Assembly (NCBI GenBank): GCA_030674185.1
Contig: CM060312.1
Span: 51,365,807 to 51,429,806 of the forward strand
Reading direction: 5' to 3'
Source of the DNA: Monoplex corrugatus
Lineage: Eukaryota; Mollusca; Gastropoda; Littorinimorpha; Ranellidae
DNA: 64,000 bases
Below the pieces are notes generated by a model. The model saw nothing but the letters and a program-made list of their open reading frames with translations, was not told where the DNA came from and ran no database searches. Positions 1 through 11,960 of the stretch are shown piece after piece. Position 1 is the first letter of the stretch, and each line of letters opens with the position of its first letter. The position numbers and the translations under genes were made by a program.

Positions 1-735
1 GTGCCTGACCCAAAGGAAAGTTGAGGCCCTGCTGCAATGATGCGATGGCAGGCTGTTGTCCCATGGACAGTGACTGCACAAGCTGCTGTGATATTGGGTT
101 ACCTGTGTTTAGTGGAATAGTATTAGAGTTCAGAGGGATGGTGTTGGTGTTCAAGGGAATTGTGCTTGAGTTCAAAGGAATACTGTTCGTGTTCAAAGAC
201 ACATTGTTACTAGTTAGAGCTGCTGCTGCTGCCATGGGGAAGCCAAGAGTGACTCCAAGAGCTGCTGTCTGGTTTGCACCAGAGGCAGAAGTCTGAGCTG
301 ATGGAAAACAAAAGTTCTGTGGCAAACTCACAATGCCAGTCATTGGCTGGGATGCTAAAAACGGTTGTGAAGAGGGACTTCCTGTTTGTCCATTAAGAGT
401 GTTCAGAGTCTGAGCTGGAGGATTAAGAGCAGCAATAGCTTGACTGGGATTATTCAAAGTGTTCAGAGTTTGGGTTGGGTTGTTGAGGGCATTTAAAGCA
501 TTGATAGTGCTAGCAGAGAGATTCAGAGTTTGTGCCGTCAAGGGTGAAGCACCAAGAGACTGGGTAGGATTTAAAGGGGAAGCTCCCATAGGCTGGGTGG
601 GGCTTGTGAGTGTCGAGAGATTGGATGTGGTGAGACTGAAGGTAGCAGGCCCCACTCCCAGTGACAGGGTGGGGGAGATGCTGGTCAGCTTGTTGTTGGA
701 CATAGTCCCTGATGTTTGCCCTCCAAATCCTGTGT
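1..735 (-). CDS. Internal exon of an Asn/Thr/Gln/Leu-rich low-complexity protein (partial)
   Basis: On the minus strand one frame is open for all 245 codons from the window edge to position 735. A polypyrimidine tract ending in TTTTCAG (736-742) gives a clean splice acceptor, with a phase-2 junction (AC|ACA). The translation begins TGFGGQTSGTMSNNKL and continues as imperfect repeats built on QTLNTLN, INALNALN, SPLNPTQ and, near the left edge, four tandem IPLN(S/T) units. It is rich in N, T, Q, S, P and L, with a five-Ala run and no predicted folded domain, charge clusters or membrane segment. Such sequence is typical of disordered activation or scaffold regions of transcriptional regulators, but I do not recognise the family. 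The exon continues past the left edge, so the C-terminal part is missing. The opposite-strand frames here are shadows. Confidence 0.75.
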
Positions 736-3643
736 CTGAAAACACATAACAATTCACTTATAATTATCAAGAAGGATTACAACCACTTACATCATCTCTG
801 GTAGTAATGAAAATCACAACTGATCTACCACATGAAATCCTGATACAGGGTGATGACAAATACATATCCATTTCAAGGCTCCCAATTATTCAAAATAAAC
901 TTGACATGTCTATTAAACTTTCTATCTTTTAACTTTTAAAGGGGAATTCAATTGCCACAGCCTTTACACACAATTAACTTTATTCCTGAATTCATTCTAT
1001 TTCTGGGCAGACAATTAAATGGCTCACGAGTAACACAAAAATGTATAATATGCAAAAAAACAAAACAAAGAGAACACACATACACACACAATCACAATAT
1101 CATATGCTACACTGTATTCCTTCTGGCAGTGCTGCTCCAACAGTATCACACCCAAACCAACACATACTTAAATTGGGTTACGAATGCTGCATGAATACTG
1201 AAAATGAAATTTGACTTTCAATGCTAAAAGCTACAAAGAGTAAACATTGAAATCTGTAATGTCATAACACTACAGGAAATGAGAAATGCACAAGTACATA
1301 TAGTTAAATTATGCTCTATGGACATTTACCGCCCAACAATATTCTGAATGCTACTGCAATGTGATATGTGCACTGTTCAGTCAACAAATATGATTGGATC
1401 ATTGATGTCACAAATGCACATGGGGCTGGACTCAATCTGAATCTTGTCCCCATTCCCTGTCAGTTAGTTTAATGATTGAGTCACAGCTGCATGTCATAAC
1501 TGCAACTCGTGCAATCCACACAATTCAAATGACTCCAAAAATCCACTCTGGATTCAGCCTTTGCTGCGTGTATCTGTGTGCGTGTGTGGATGTGTGTGTG
1601 TTTGTGTTTATATGTAAGTGCTTGAGTGTGTGCAAGCGTGTGGACACCCACACACTGTCTTTGAGTTGGTCTTGGCATTATTCATGTATTTCTCTGGTAC
1701 CATGTGAATCTTGTGTCTACACATATCAGACTTTGTTTTAACACAGTAATGCTAGGCAGTGACGGTGGTAGCAGATGAATGAAGCTTTCCACATCGGAAT
1801 TTGTAATCATACTTCAAAACATGAAAAACTGATAAAGGTTCTCTTCTGCCTATCTCCTGGTCTTAAATCAACAGATGAATGAAGCCTTTACAACAGAACC
1901 CATTCCATTCTTTTTTTTATTGCAAGACCTGCTACTAGGCCTAACTGGACTTTGCAATGCTGTCACATGCTGTGTTTAGCAATCATCATGGATCAAATTA
2001 CACAGCCTGTCACCATAATACACAGAACTCTTAGCAGGAGTCAGAATTAAAAACTGGAGTATCAATTTCTGCTGGCCTGATGGGTATTCAAATGGTCTTT
2101 CCATTTGTGACCTGCAGCAGCTTGCATGGTAGGTAATCATACAAGAAGAAATCATCTGCAGTTATACCATGCCAGTTCAAAATAACTGCTGACCGATTCA
2201 AGACTTCACACGTGAATATAAAGTACCAATGTGAATACTTTCAAATAAAGAAACTAAATTCAACAATACTAACTACAAAATCCAAACTGCTGAATAAAGA
2301 ACCCATCTCCATGTGTAACTGGTATACCTGTTATTGTTGTTTAAAGCCCAGCTGAATGCACAGAGCCATGTCAGGGCCATGACCATCTCAAACAGTATAC
2401 CACAGCTCATTGGAGAAAAAAAAAAAAAAAAACACCCGAGAGAGACAGAAAATGCATTTGCACATATAATCTAAGGATATGCCGCGGGGTGTTGACCACA
2501 TCTAATTTATCACCAGGGGATATAAAAAAGCAAACCCGATTACAAATATTAACACAGGCCTAAATTACCTAAAATTGCTTCTGCATATCACATTTCCTTA
2601 CAGCCAAACATTTGCCCAATTATCAATCCTAACAAAAAGTATGTAACTTGTAAGGCTTTATAGAAAACAGATGAATGGACCAGCCAGGCAGAAAATTATA
2701 GGAAGAAATGACAGAACGCAAAGGAACACGGCAGAAACAAAGAGAACATTTGACAGAAAAAAAGAAATTTCTAGCACAGAATTTCCTGAAGATGGGGATA
2801 CCACTTATATTGAAAAAGCCCTCTAGTATCCCCACAAAGAAACTAGCAAACCTACTTTTAAGGTTGTAGTTATATTATATTTTCCAACCACAAAAGCTTC
2901 TAGCTAAAAATCCATTTTTCAAATGTGTTGCTGTTTGCATGGTGGGCATTCTCATGCTTCCATAAGCCAGCCACTGTCATCAATTACAGGATCTGTATGT
3001 GCAAAGGAGGTTCAGACACTGTAAGATCTTCACACACATTGACCTGGGAGACATATATATTCTCCATCCTTGGCCCAACAGGTAGAGGTGTCCAGATGTA
3101 TCGTACCCATCACAACTGAAAGTTCAATATTTTACCCACTTGATTATCATGCCCATCAATAAACATATCAGACTGAACATTTGATAAAGGACCCATTTCC
3201 AAGGTGAACTGATGACTCCCATTTTTAAGGTTATGTTTAACTGATATGATCTTGTGATCACCAAAGACCAAGATCTGTGTCTAAGAAACACAGCAAAATG
3301 CATAGTTCACACACACACACACACATGTCAAAAAAATCAATGTTTCAGTTATCTCCAGATCCTGGTTAGTCTCCCCTGAGGAGAACACTTCCTTCGTGTC
3401 TGCCCATGGCAAACAAATTCAATTTCCTTTTTCCAATTTTCAAGCAAGACACTTTCACAAATACTAGTAAAAAGTAGTGTAATGCTACACACTCTCATCA
3501 CCACCAGCTCACTCAAACTAAATTTGGAATGAAATTGTTGATTAATCTTGTTGTCAACAATAATATGTTTTTGGTGTTCATGGTCTGCGCACTACACTTC
3601 CCTATTCATCTATTAAAAGGCACAAATAACAACTTTTAAAAAA

Positions 3644-3645
<2 letters not shown>
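736..3645. other. Non-coding stretch, probably intron of the minus-strand gene
   Basis: AT-rich sequence with short homopolymers (for example poly-A at 2406-2422) and a mixed TG/CA-rich patch near 1575-1640. I find no frame with coding character, no RNA gene and no recognisable element. It lies directly upstream of the exon at 1-735 and is best read as its intron. Confidence 0.5.
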
Positions 3646-3708
<63 letters not shown>

Positions 3709-3737
3709 GTGTGAGCATGTATGTGTATGTTTGTGTT

Positions 3738-3824
<87 letters not shown>
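3646..3824. repeat. (TG)n microsatellite, two long runs
   Basis: Two nearly perfect (GT)n runs, about 3646-3706 and 3741-3823, are separated by a short interrupted segment. Open frames across this block are artefacts of the dinucleotide repeat. Confidence 0.98.
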
Positions 3825-3825
<1 letters not shown>

Positions 3826-3981
3826 CATGTGCATGTGCCAACATGTGCATGTATGGAAGCAGCCTGTGTGTGCATGCACAAGAGAATACTGTACTATCAC
3901 TATTAACATTTGTGGCTGGCTATACATTAAAAAATCAAGCATTTTTCTCTCTATGGCCTTGTATTCTGCTATCCTACCCCT

Positions 3982-3982
<1 letters not shown>

Positions 3983-4057
<75 letters not shown>
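3983..4057. repeat. (CA)n microsatellite
   Basis: An uninterrupted (AC)n run lies 160 bp from the (GT)n block on the same strand. The two tracts are therefore inverted relative to each other and could fold into a cruciform. Confidence 0.98.
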
Positions 4058-4061
<4 letters not shown>

Positions 4062-6465
4062 CCCAGCACACATGTCACCCAGACAAAAACATTGATTTGT
4101 TCATTTTCCAAAACCCGACAGCTCAAACAGTCAACAGACATTGATATACTGATGTCATTATTCAAATTTGTTATACTGAAACTTCAAGACAGGATTAGAT
4201 GAAAATATACACTTCTCATTTAAGTCAGTCGTACTGAAAGATGCACAAAGTCTTGATCAGCTAATACAAGCTTTTCTGCGTGTTAGAATTCTGTTATATG
4301 AACTGAAAATCAAAAGACAGATCTGTATAGTAGTGATGTATAAAGCCAGTTTAAACTACTATTCAATTCAAACAGAAGCAACAAAAAGAAAGTTTTATCA
4401 GACGTATGCTTATTATCAACAAATTCTGAAATTCTCACCATAAATCCAAATAGAAGACAAGGAAGCAGCATTGGTGTTGTCATAAGGTTCAAAAGGATTT
4501 AAAAACATTGTTGTTTTCTACACTTTCTCACTATCTCTCCCCTATTTATCACAAATACTGGCTGTAATTGTGACAGATAATATCACAAAGACAGACACAA
4601 ATAAAAAATCTCAGCTACATGAGTCCTGCCACATGAAATGAGAAATACAATCTTCTTTCCTCCGCCAGACAAAAGTTTTACTTGACAGTGACATATCTTA
4701 GCACAGATGCATATTAACTAGGTCGAGGATACTGTCTGGGTTCACCAGTCTTCAAGCAGTGTGCTCCACAAATCCACCATCACCGTGAAAATATTTCTGC
4801 TGCTGAAAACACTGACCACGGACACAGAATTCCTATTCACAGGAACACTAGCAGCTGATCAGCCAGGAAGAAAATCCTCCACGACACAAGACATGGTGTT
4901 CAATAATCCACTGGCTCCCTGGCATAACTCCACACCCAGCAGCCCCCACGCTCTTTCAGCCTGCCCGCACTCACTACTAACAGCAACACAGAGAAGCTTA
5001 AGGAGAGAAGGAGAGACAGAGAGAACGAGAGACAGAGACCAGCAAGAGAAATGGAGAGAGTAGAGGAAGACAGAGAGAGAAGCAAGTTGAGACACAGAGT
5101 ATGTGAATGCCAGCCAACAGCAGCAGCCGAAGGAGGTGGGTCTATTCAAATCGTGAACTGTGGCTGATCAATACTCCAGCAACCAGGGCCAGCCAGGGAG
5201 TTAGCTGAGCTAATGGAAGGCAGGGCCTGCTGCCTGGATCAATAGATAGAGAACATCACACTTCCACCACTGTCTTGTCTGCCATGGCCTTTCACATGTA
5301 TGCACTCTCACTCTCCTCTTCCCAGCCTTCATTAGTCTGCTCACAGCATTAGCCGGAGGGTTTTTTTGTTTAGTTTTGTTTTTTTAAGAACGATTCTCTT
5401 AATGGAAATCAAGTTATAATTGAGTGCTGCAAGCTTGGCAATAGTGATTTAATGATTTGTACATTAAACAAAGGGAGGGAAGGGGGGGTGGGGTTAGGAC
5501 AACAGCCCCTATCACAACGTAAGGAAACGGTTTTGACGGGACTAAGGAATAAAGAGGGCGAAAAAATCACTTTATGGTAACAAAAGGTAAGACTTATGCT
5601 CTCTCTCTCTCTTTCTGTCTCACACATACGCACGCACACACATACACACGCATGTGCACGCACATGTTCCTACACAAGCATACATTTATGCACACACACT
5701 TAGACAACAACAATACAATGATACACACACATCTATTGACTTGGTATACGTGCATACACCAAATACTGTTACTACCCAACCTATCACAGGCATGGTCAGA
5801 TGGTGCAAATTATGTAAAATATGTAGCTTGTGAAAGAGACAGAGAGAGTGATGAGTGAATGAAACATGTGTGTATACAAACAGGATTTCATCAAATATAA
5901 CACCTAGTGACCTACTCACCTAGACATCAGAGAGATGACTTAAAACTTAACATCTACTCGTCTGGTAACACAGAACTAGTAAATCTTTTGTTCACTTTGT
6001 TAATATGAAAACATCAGCTGTTGGCAGCTTTTTTCTGTCACCATTAATTTAAATTTCAGTTTAATAACATCTTAAGATCTATCTGGTCTTTGCTGTCAGA
6101 AATATAGTCTTCAATTGTAGAAATTTCCAAAAGGTGTAACTGTGATATCTACATATTCTTGAAATAGTAAATAACTAAATGTAATTCTCTTCACATCAAG
6201 TTGGCAGGACTGTTACTCCTGTTAATCTTTTTCTTTGTTTCTTTGCTTTTCTGAGGTCTTCAAACGGAGATATATCACTGGATGAACAAACTTTGCTACA
6301 TCTAGACTTATGAATCTCTGAAAAAAAAAACACACAAACAAACAAACAAACAAAGAGAAATTAGCTCTCCCCCCTCCATCTGCCATTAAAAACAAAAAAC
6401 AAAGAAATCATAAACACACACTCCTGCCAGAAGGAAATGGGGGAAGGGGGATAAGCCCCCATACA

Positions 6466-6468
<3 letters not shown>
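4058..6468. other. Non-coding stretch
   Basis: No convincing gene or element found. It contains purine-rich (GA-rich) sequence around 5000-5100 and mixed CA-rich sequence around 5610-5760. Short open frames here have no domain character. Confidence 0.4.

Positions 6469-6544
<76 letters not shown>
6469..6544. repeat. (TC)n microsatellite
   Basis: Nearly perfect (TC)n with one CC interruption near 6502. Arg/Glu-only frames on the other strand are repeat artefacts. Confidence 0.98.
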
Positions 6545-6546
<2 letters not shown>

Positions 6547-7391
6547 CTTAAGTCCTTTCTCAACATAAACAGATATTCAAGTTTAAACATAGAATCTTAA
6601 TGACAAATCTGACCTCCAATTTTAAATGCTTATCTCCCTTGGATCATCATGCACTAAAAGATCTTGCTTGGTGCTTTTTGTAGTCAGTATAAAATCATCT
6701 TCTTTCTATGCTAGAAATTAACTGATGGGGATGCAGGTTCCTACAATTGTACCAGTATAAAAAATATTCCCATTTTCTATAAATTCTGTGCTTATACTTC
6801 TACAAACTAACTTCCTTTCTTTTATCACTCTTAATGTTTCAGCCTCCCTCCTTTTCAATGACAGCTTTCTCTCTCCCCTTCCAGAAGTCATGACATTCTT
6901 GCATGTTTTTGTTTTGTTTTGTTTAGATTTGTTTTGTTTGTTCTTAATCTCTCTGAGTGTCTCTTCTATCCACCAGAGTATACAGACATTATGTCACTTA
7001 CACTGGGTAGTCAGTATACCAGAACAATGTGCACATATGGATGCCAACACACACATGATGTAGCTAACATAACATGTTTCATATGAATATAGTGACCATG
7101 TCAGGCATGTCAAAGCTCAATGCAAAAGTCCATCTTCAACACAAGCATGTATAATGTCAGTGACAGACAAAACATTTAAATGATTATCTCACTTGTATGT
7201 GACTGAAATGAATGTTTTGGTTTTTAAATGTTAGTGAACAACCCTATTAGTATTACTAGTATTAGTTACTTTTGGTTTTAATTTGCTTTTTACATATTCA
7301 CAAAAAGGCCACTGCTCAAACACTCTGCATGTGTGTAGGTGGGTGTAGGTAGGGCAAGTAGGGGTGGGCAGAGGGAGAAAGGGTTGTGTTG

Positions 7392-7394
<3 letters not shown>
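6545..7394. other. Non-coding stretch
   Basis: AT-rich sequence with no recognisable gene, RNA or element. Confidence 0.4.
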
Positions 7395-7438
<44 letters not shown>

Positions 7439-7452
7439 GTGTGTGTGTGTGT

Positions 7453-7525
<73 letters not shown>
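7395..7525. repeat. (TG)n microsatellite
   Basis: A (GT)n run of about 130 bp with two small interruptions near 7438 and 7458. Confidence 0.98.
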
Positions 7526-7527
<2 letters not shown>

Positions 7528-8129
7528 TAAGCACACATGTGCACAAGAATGTGTCTAAATAAAATGTTTATGTTCATGCATGTACATTATACTGTAAATC
7601 AAATCCAATAATGTTCATTGCAACATATGATAATACTTGAAACCAAAAATAATTGAGAAAGAAAAAGAACAACAACAAGAACAACAACAAACAACAAAAG
7701 GAAGTTGAGAAAGTGCCTTGCAATGACATCTCACTGATTAAAGGGAACTTGAATGCAGGAATGAGGAGACTGATCTGGTTTTGAGCACATCCATAGTCCA
7801 CTTGGCTACAACACGAAGATGGACAACGGTGACTATTCTGTGCAGTTCTGTGCCATTAACAATACAAATGTCAGATTGACATTGTTCAAAACAGAAATAT
7901 CCACGAGATCACATGGACTTCCAATGACCACATGACACAGGCACAAACAGACCACACTATAACTGGGCCGAAATGGAGAACACCTTGCTTGCAGGATGTA
8001 TTTAGTGTATTGTGGAGCAGAAGTGTGCAATGACCATCCCACAGCCATAGCGAAGCTCAAGATCAAGCTATTGAGGCAGGAAAAAAGGAAACAAAACCTA
8101 AACACTAGAACTCAGCCAACTGAAAAATT

Positions 8130-8131
<2 letters not shown>
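7526..8131. other. Non-coding stretch
   Basis: No gene or identifiable element seen. It includes an AAC-rich segment near 7668-7700. Confidence 0.4.

Positions 8132-8160
<29 letters not shown>
8132..8160. repeat. 29-bp poly-G tract
   Basis: Uninterrupted run of 29 G. It has strong G-quadruplex potential, and its length is prone to sequencing and assembly error. Confidence 0.95.
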
Positions 8161-8344
8161 AGACAGTTCTAAGCGTTCTTGAGCAACAGATTCTCTGCCT
8201 TATCTGAACCAACCCCAAGGATGACAGAGTGATGGGACCAACAGAAAGATGTCATGTCAATTGCTGGGAAAGAAATCCTCAGTGAATCCTGGATTAGTGA
8301 TACCACATGGTAGAAGGTAGAAAGAAACTCTAGGGAGAGCTAGA

Positions 8345-8566
8345 CAACAGAAGGTCTTCAGAGAAGTAACCCCCTTTAGACAAGTGTTTCGGCCCTGAAT
8401 TCCTTACACTCTCGGGGGGCCGGGCCACATCCAGGTCATGACTCCTGGATGCCCTTCTGCTGTTGTCTATTTTTTTTATTTATTTTTTTCCCACGCCGGG
8501 GATCGAACCTGGGCGATTCTGCGCTTCAGAACTGCGGTACGCGGTTTTACCAATGTGCTAACGGGG
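8345..8566 (-). mobile_element. tRNA-headed SINE-like element, minus orientation
   Basis: On the minus strand, 8566-8490 reads as a degenerate tRNA. An A-box-like segment (GTTAGCACATTGGTAAAAC) is followed about 40 bp later by a near-consensus B box (GGTTCGATCC). Downstream in that orientation lies an A-rich linker, then a ~110-bp body (8465-8350). The body resembles 13420-13545: both share ACAAGTGTTT, TTACACT, TCCAGGTCAT/TCCTGGTCAT and GGATGCCCTT in the same order. A Pol III head plus a shared body is the normal SINE layout. Its 5' end lies 21 bp from the stop codon of the LINE frame at 8588. Confidence 0.65.
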
Positions 8567-8587
8567 CACACATCATCTGTAGGGAAT

Positions 8588-9466
8588 TTAATCCTTATGA
8601 AGTTCACTTTTTTGGTTCCTCCTTGCCCAGATCCAGCTTGAGCTCCTTTCTGCTGCCTCTGCCATCGCTTTAAGGGCTCTAGTCCTCTTCTTCCCAGAAA
8701 TGGCGAGTTGTTTCATGAGATCATAAGCGGAGGTGCCCACAAACCCTCTTGCCCCGACCTCTATGGCGAAGATTTTGACCCGCAGACCTGCTTTCTTCAG
8801 GGTGCTGGCAAGACCGGCGTATTTTTCGGTCTTGTAGATATGTGCTTCTTCCATTCTGCTTTCGTATGGCACAGTGAGTTCTATCAGAATCACTTGTTTC
8901 GAGGAGTCAGAGTGGAGAGCGATGTCTGGTCTCATGCCTGTCTTGCTGATGACATCTGGGTAATTTCTCCACTCTGGGAGGTCTGCTGTACACTCCCAGT
9001 CGACTGCTCCATCCAGAAGACCCTTTGGCAATGTGCTGGTTGTCATAGCCCTTTCGGGCCAGACCTGTTTCCCTCCTGCTTTGTAGAACGTTGTCATAGC
9101 AATTGGTGCGTTTGGGGTCATGGTTTTTTCGCTAACCACATCTGTGATCACTTTCAGAACTTGGTTGTGCCTCCATGTATACCTTCCTTGGGCTAGCGCT
9201 ACTTTGCAAGAGCTTAGGACATGTTCCACTGTTTGTTTCTTCTGACAGAGCGGACATGCTGGGTCGTCTGCTTTCCCCCATTTCACTAAGTTTGCATTCG
9301 AGGGGAGCAGGTCATATACAGATCTGAGGAGGAAGCTTATCCTTAGAGGAGCCATGTGCCACATATCGTTCCAGCTGAGACTTCTTTGGAGTGCACTGTC
9401 CCATGTTGTCCATTGCCCCTGTTGACCTTGCTGGACTGCCTTCTGCACTCTTTTGACACATGGAAG
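8588..9466 (-). pseudogene. C-terminal fragment of a restriction-like-endonuclease non-LTR retrotransposon (R2/NeSL-like)
   Basis: A single minus-strand frame of about 290 codons is open with no internal stop. It carries, in order, a CCHC zinc knuckle (CPLCQKKQTVEHVLSSC), a WRHNQVL motif, and RPDIALHSD...ILIELTVPYE, followed by a basic C-terminus. The order CCHC, (R/K)HN, PD, then D/E is the diagnostic layout of the restriction-like endonuclease at the C-terminus of R2, NeSL, Hero and CRE-type elements, where it nicks target DNA for priming. The reverse transcriptase that should precede it is absent: the frame hits a stop near 9462 and the sequence beyond belongs to another, plus-strand LINE relic. 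It is therefore a 5'-truncated copy, but strikingly undecayed compared with its surroundings. Confidence 0.8.
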
Positions 9467-9474
9467 TTAATATC

Positions 9475-10060
9475 ACAGTGGAAAGAACTCCATCAGAAAG
9501 ATATAACTACTCCATTGACGAAGCAGCCTACAATCAAGAGTATACTAACAAGGACAAAAAAGTGACAAAGTACTCTGATTAAAAGGGAATGGCTGAACAA
9601 ACAAGCAGAAGATGCCAAAGAAGCTGCCGCACTAATGAAATGCAAACTGAGCTGTCAATCAGATTGCAAGGTATCTTGTACTATATGGACAGGCTCTGGA
9701 TCAGTGAGTGAAGGAAAACAATGGCACACTAATTTCAAAGGGCAAAAACAAGCTTGCAAGATGGGCTGAACACTTCAATGAGGTCCTCAACAGACCAAGC
9801 TGCCTACCCTAGCCAAGAAAGGAAATTTTCCCCAGGAATTAAATTGAGGTTCTACAATTCAAAAGTGATATATCACAACTGCTAACTAGTCTAAGGCTGT
9901 GAAACCTGGCATCTTAATAAGACCACCATAGAAAAGAAACTTGATGCCACTGACACCAGATGCCTATGCAAAATCCTAGGCATCAAATGCAATGACTCTG
10001 TGTTGAATGAGGAGTTCAAGGACAGATCACAACACCACCATGGGTCAACCACAATTTGCA
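9475..10060 (+). pseudogene. Decayed LINE fragment (linker and C-terminal RT region)
   Basis: Translation in shifting plus-strand frames gives REWLNKQAEDAKEAAAL near 9585, then RWAEHFNEVLNRP at about 9760-9800. The latter is the hallmark segment just before the reverse transcriptase in APE-type LINEs. Around 9895-10020 it jumps to GCETWHLNKTTIEKKL and RCLCKILGI, typical of the region after the RT. The catalytic RT core between them is missing, and there are several stops and frameshifts. This is an old, internally deleted LINE. Confidence 0.6.
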
Positions 10061-10620
10061 GATGGTGCCTCCACTTCTTTTTCTTCTCATTGCCATTACA
10101 CCTCTCAATATAAAAGTTGGCTGTCATCTGCAAAGCATCCCACAGGTCTATAGATACAATTTCTATTCAAGGATAGTCAGCTTCAACAGCATTTCCTCCC
10201 TCAGCCGCCACAGATTAATAATGATTAAAAGTTGTGTGGTGTCATGATCTGTCAGAGTACCCCATATATGGCCCAACAATGCCATCTTCAGTACTCGTAG
10301 GTTTCATCAGGGTTGTCCCGCCTGTAGTCTCTGGCCAAAGACCTGCCCTGAAAGCACTGAGGTGGACTGTTCACTGGGGATCCCCACCCCGGGATGCACA
10401 TATTTGTCTGTCTCGACATCTTTGACTAGATTAGATCTGTCAGGAGCAAAAAGCTCCTATCAATATAGCTCTGGGGGTAGCCAAGCAACACAAGTCATCA
10501 CACCATGTCAAGGAAACGCAGATCATTGTGACAGGGATGCTCTAGCTGATTGGCGCATGTCTACAGGCTCCACACAAGACCCGGTAAGTCACTCTATTAA
10601 ATGAATGCTGACAAGCCAAA
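10061..10620. other. Non-coding stretch between LINE relics
   Basis: No confident coding or structural signal. It may be further LINE decay, but no motif could be read. Confidence 0.3.
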
Positions 10621-10624
10621 AAAC

Positions 10625-10790
10625 AAAAACAAAAAAGAAAGGGCAGCCCAAAATGATTTGACGACAGACTGTGGAACAGGATCTCTGACTGATTAACGAA
10701 AGATGGAACAATACCAACTGAATGGCTGGACACCATGCACAGTGGAGCACCTTGTCTGCCTCATGTGTCACACAATGCTGGAACAACTAA
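10625..10790 (+). pseudogene. Probable LINE 3'-end relic
   Basis: The plus-strand translation with stops reads approximately G-QPKMI-RQTVEQDL followed by ERWNN. This resembles the GRPK.TW.R.VE.DL tail common at the C-terminus of APE-type LINE polyproteins. It is short and decayed; the call rests on this one motif. Confidence 0.35.
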
Positions 10791-11389
10791 GTCTAAGTAA
10801 GTTCAAATATATTCCAATGTTTACATTCAACAGGTCTGACACAACAAAGAGAAGCTAAAGAGGAATCCTGACCATCATCAAGCATATTAATGCCTTTCTG
10901 GCAGATACGATACACATGCAGAGAGTCCAAATGCCAAGTGATCCGAATCTGGCATACATGGAGGAGTCCAAATGCCAAATGATCTGAATCCAGACAATTA
11001 CAACTTGCTGTCAATTTCTACTGCCAAAACAACAGGGCCCTTTCACTTAATACCATCAATAAACAGATCTTCACAACTTCCAGGTAGTTCATGACTTCCA
11101 CAGCTACTCACAAAATTGAGGGTAATATTACTAATAAGCACATGGTCCATGTAGGTGAAGTAGCAGAGAACTGGCAGGATGACAACAGACTGATCTCATC
11201 CTCATAAACAGTCCTTCTGACTGCCCCAGTTCTACTTCAAGCAGTGGTACACCACTTCCATCTGATCTTCAGTCTGCATCAAAAACAAACATACATGTCA
11301 CCAAAGAGGAGGGCAATAATTGCAATGAAGTTCCCCTCATCCAGTCTTCTTGACTCTTGGTGTGAAGTCACGCTCAGAAGCTACTTTCC
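10791..11389. other. Non-coding stretch
   Basis: No gene or confident element. A ~25-bp phrase (GAGTCCAAATGCCAA..TGATC) occurs twice, near 10922 and 10967, as a local duplication. Confidence 0.35.
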
Positions 11390-11960
11390 CACTGTAGAAA
11401 TATAAGAATACAAACTGGGCCCTCTTTGAACACATCAAATCAAAAAGATCAAAATAATTCCAAAGCAGTGACATAAACATGGTGGTGACAGACTTTAATG
11501 CAACTGTTCTTAAGGCAGCCCATGAAACCATACCAAGAGGTACCAAGAAGCAGTACAAACCATACTAGAATACAAAACTGCAGAACTTGAGGATCCCCCA
11601 TCAAAAGCCAGACGGAAAGCAGAAACCAACAGATTCTGACAAGGAAACAAGAGCTGATCAATCTGCAAAATGTTATACCAATAAGAGCAACATGACAGTA
11701 AAGAACTAAACAGCAACATGAAGCAAGACAAGAACAGAGAGAAAAGACCACCAACAGACCCATAGTGAAACCAATGAAACTACCACTTACCCTCCACAAA
11801 CTGAAATTAGTACTAAAGAAGCTGAAGGCAAGGAAGTCTCAAAGTTCACAGGACATTTGCAATGAGATATTTACCTACCTTGGCAGTATCTCTTCCAGGA
11901 ACACCAAGATTATCAACAAAAGTCTACGCTACACTGGAAATTGTTGTCATTCACTAGAAC
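11390..11960 (+). pseudogene. Decayed LINE fragment (region between endonuclease and RT)
   Basis: Plus-strand reading gives TDFNATVLKAAHETIPRGTK followed by KQYKPY, then a Lys/Glu/Gln-rich stretch with stops. The pattern A...IPRG..K.Y.PYW is characteristic of the linker between the APE endonuclease and the reverse transcriptase in Jockey/I/CR1-related LINEs. No intact domain survives. Confidence 0.5.

Noticed and set aside
3602..4165. Several frames of 60-164 codons on both strands
   Set aside because: They lie in (TG)n/(CA)n repeats and encode only alternating Cys-Val or Thr-His; no gene.
7231..7577. Thr-His / Cys-Val frames up to 101 codons
   Set aside because: Translation of the (TG)n microsatellite.
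11449..11799. 116-codon minus frame rich in Leu, Cys and Phe
   Set aside because: Antisense shadow of a decayed plus-strand LINE segment.
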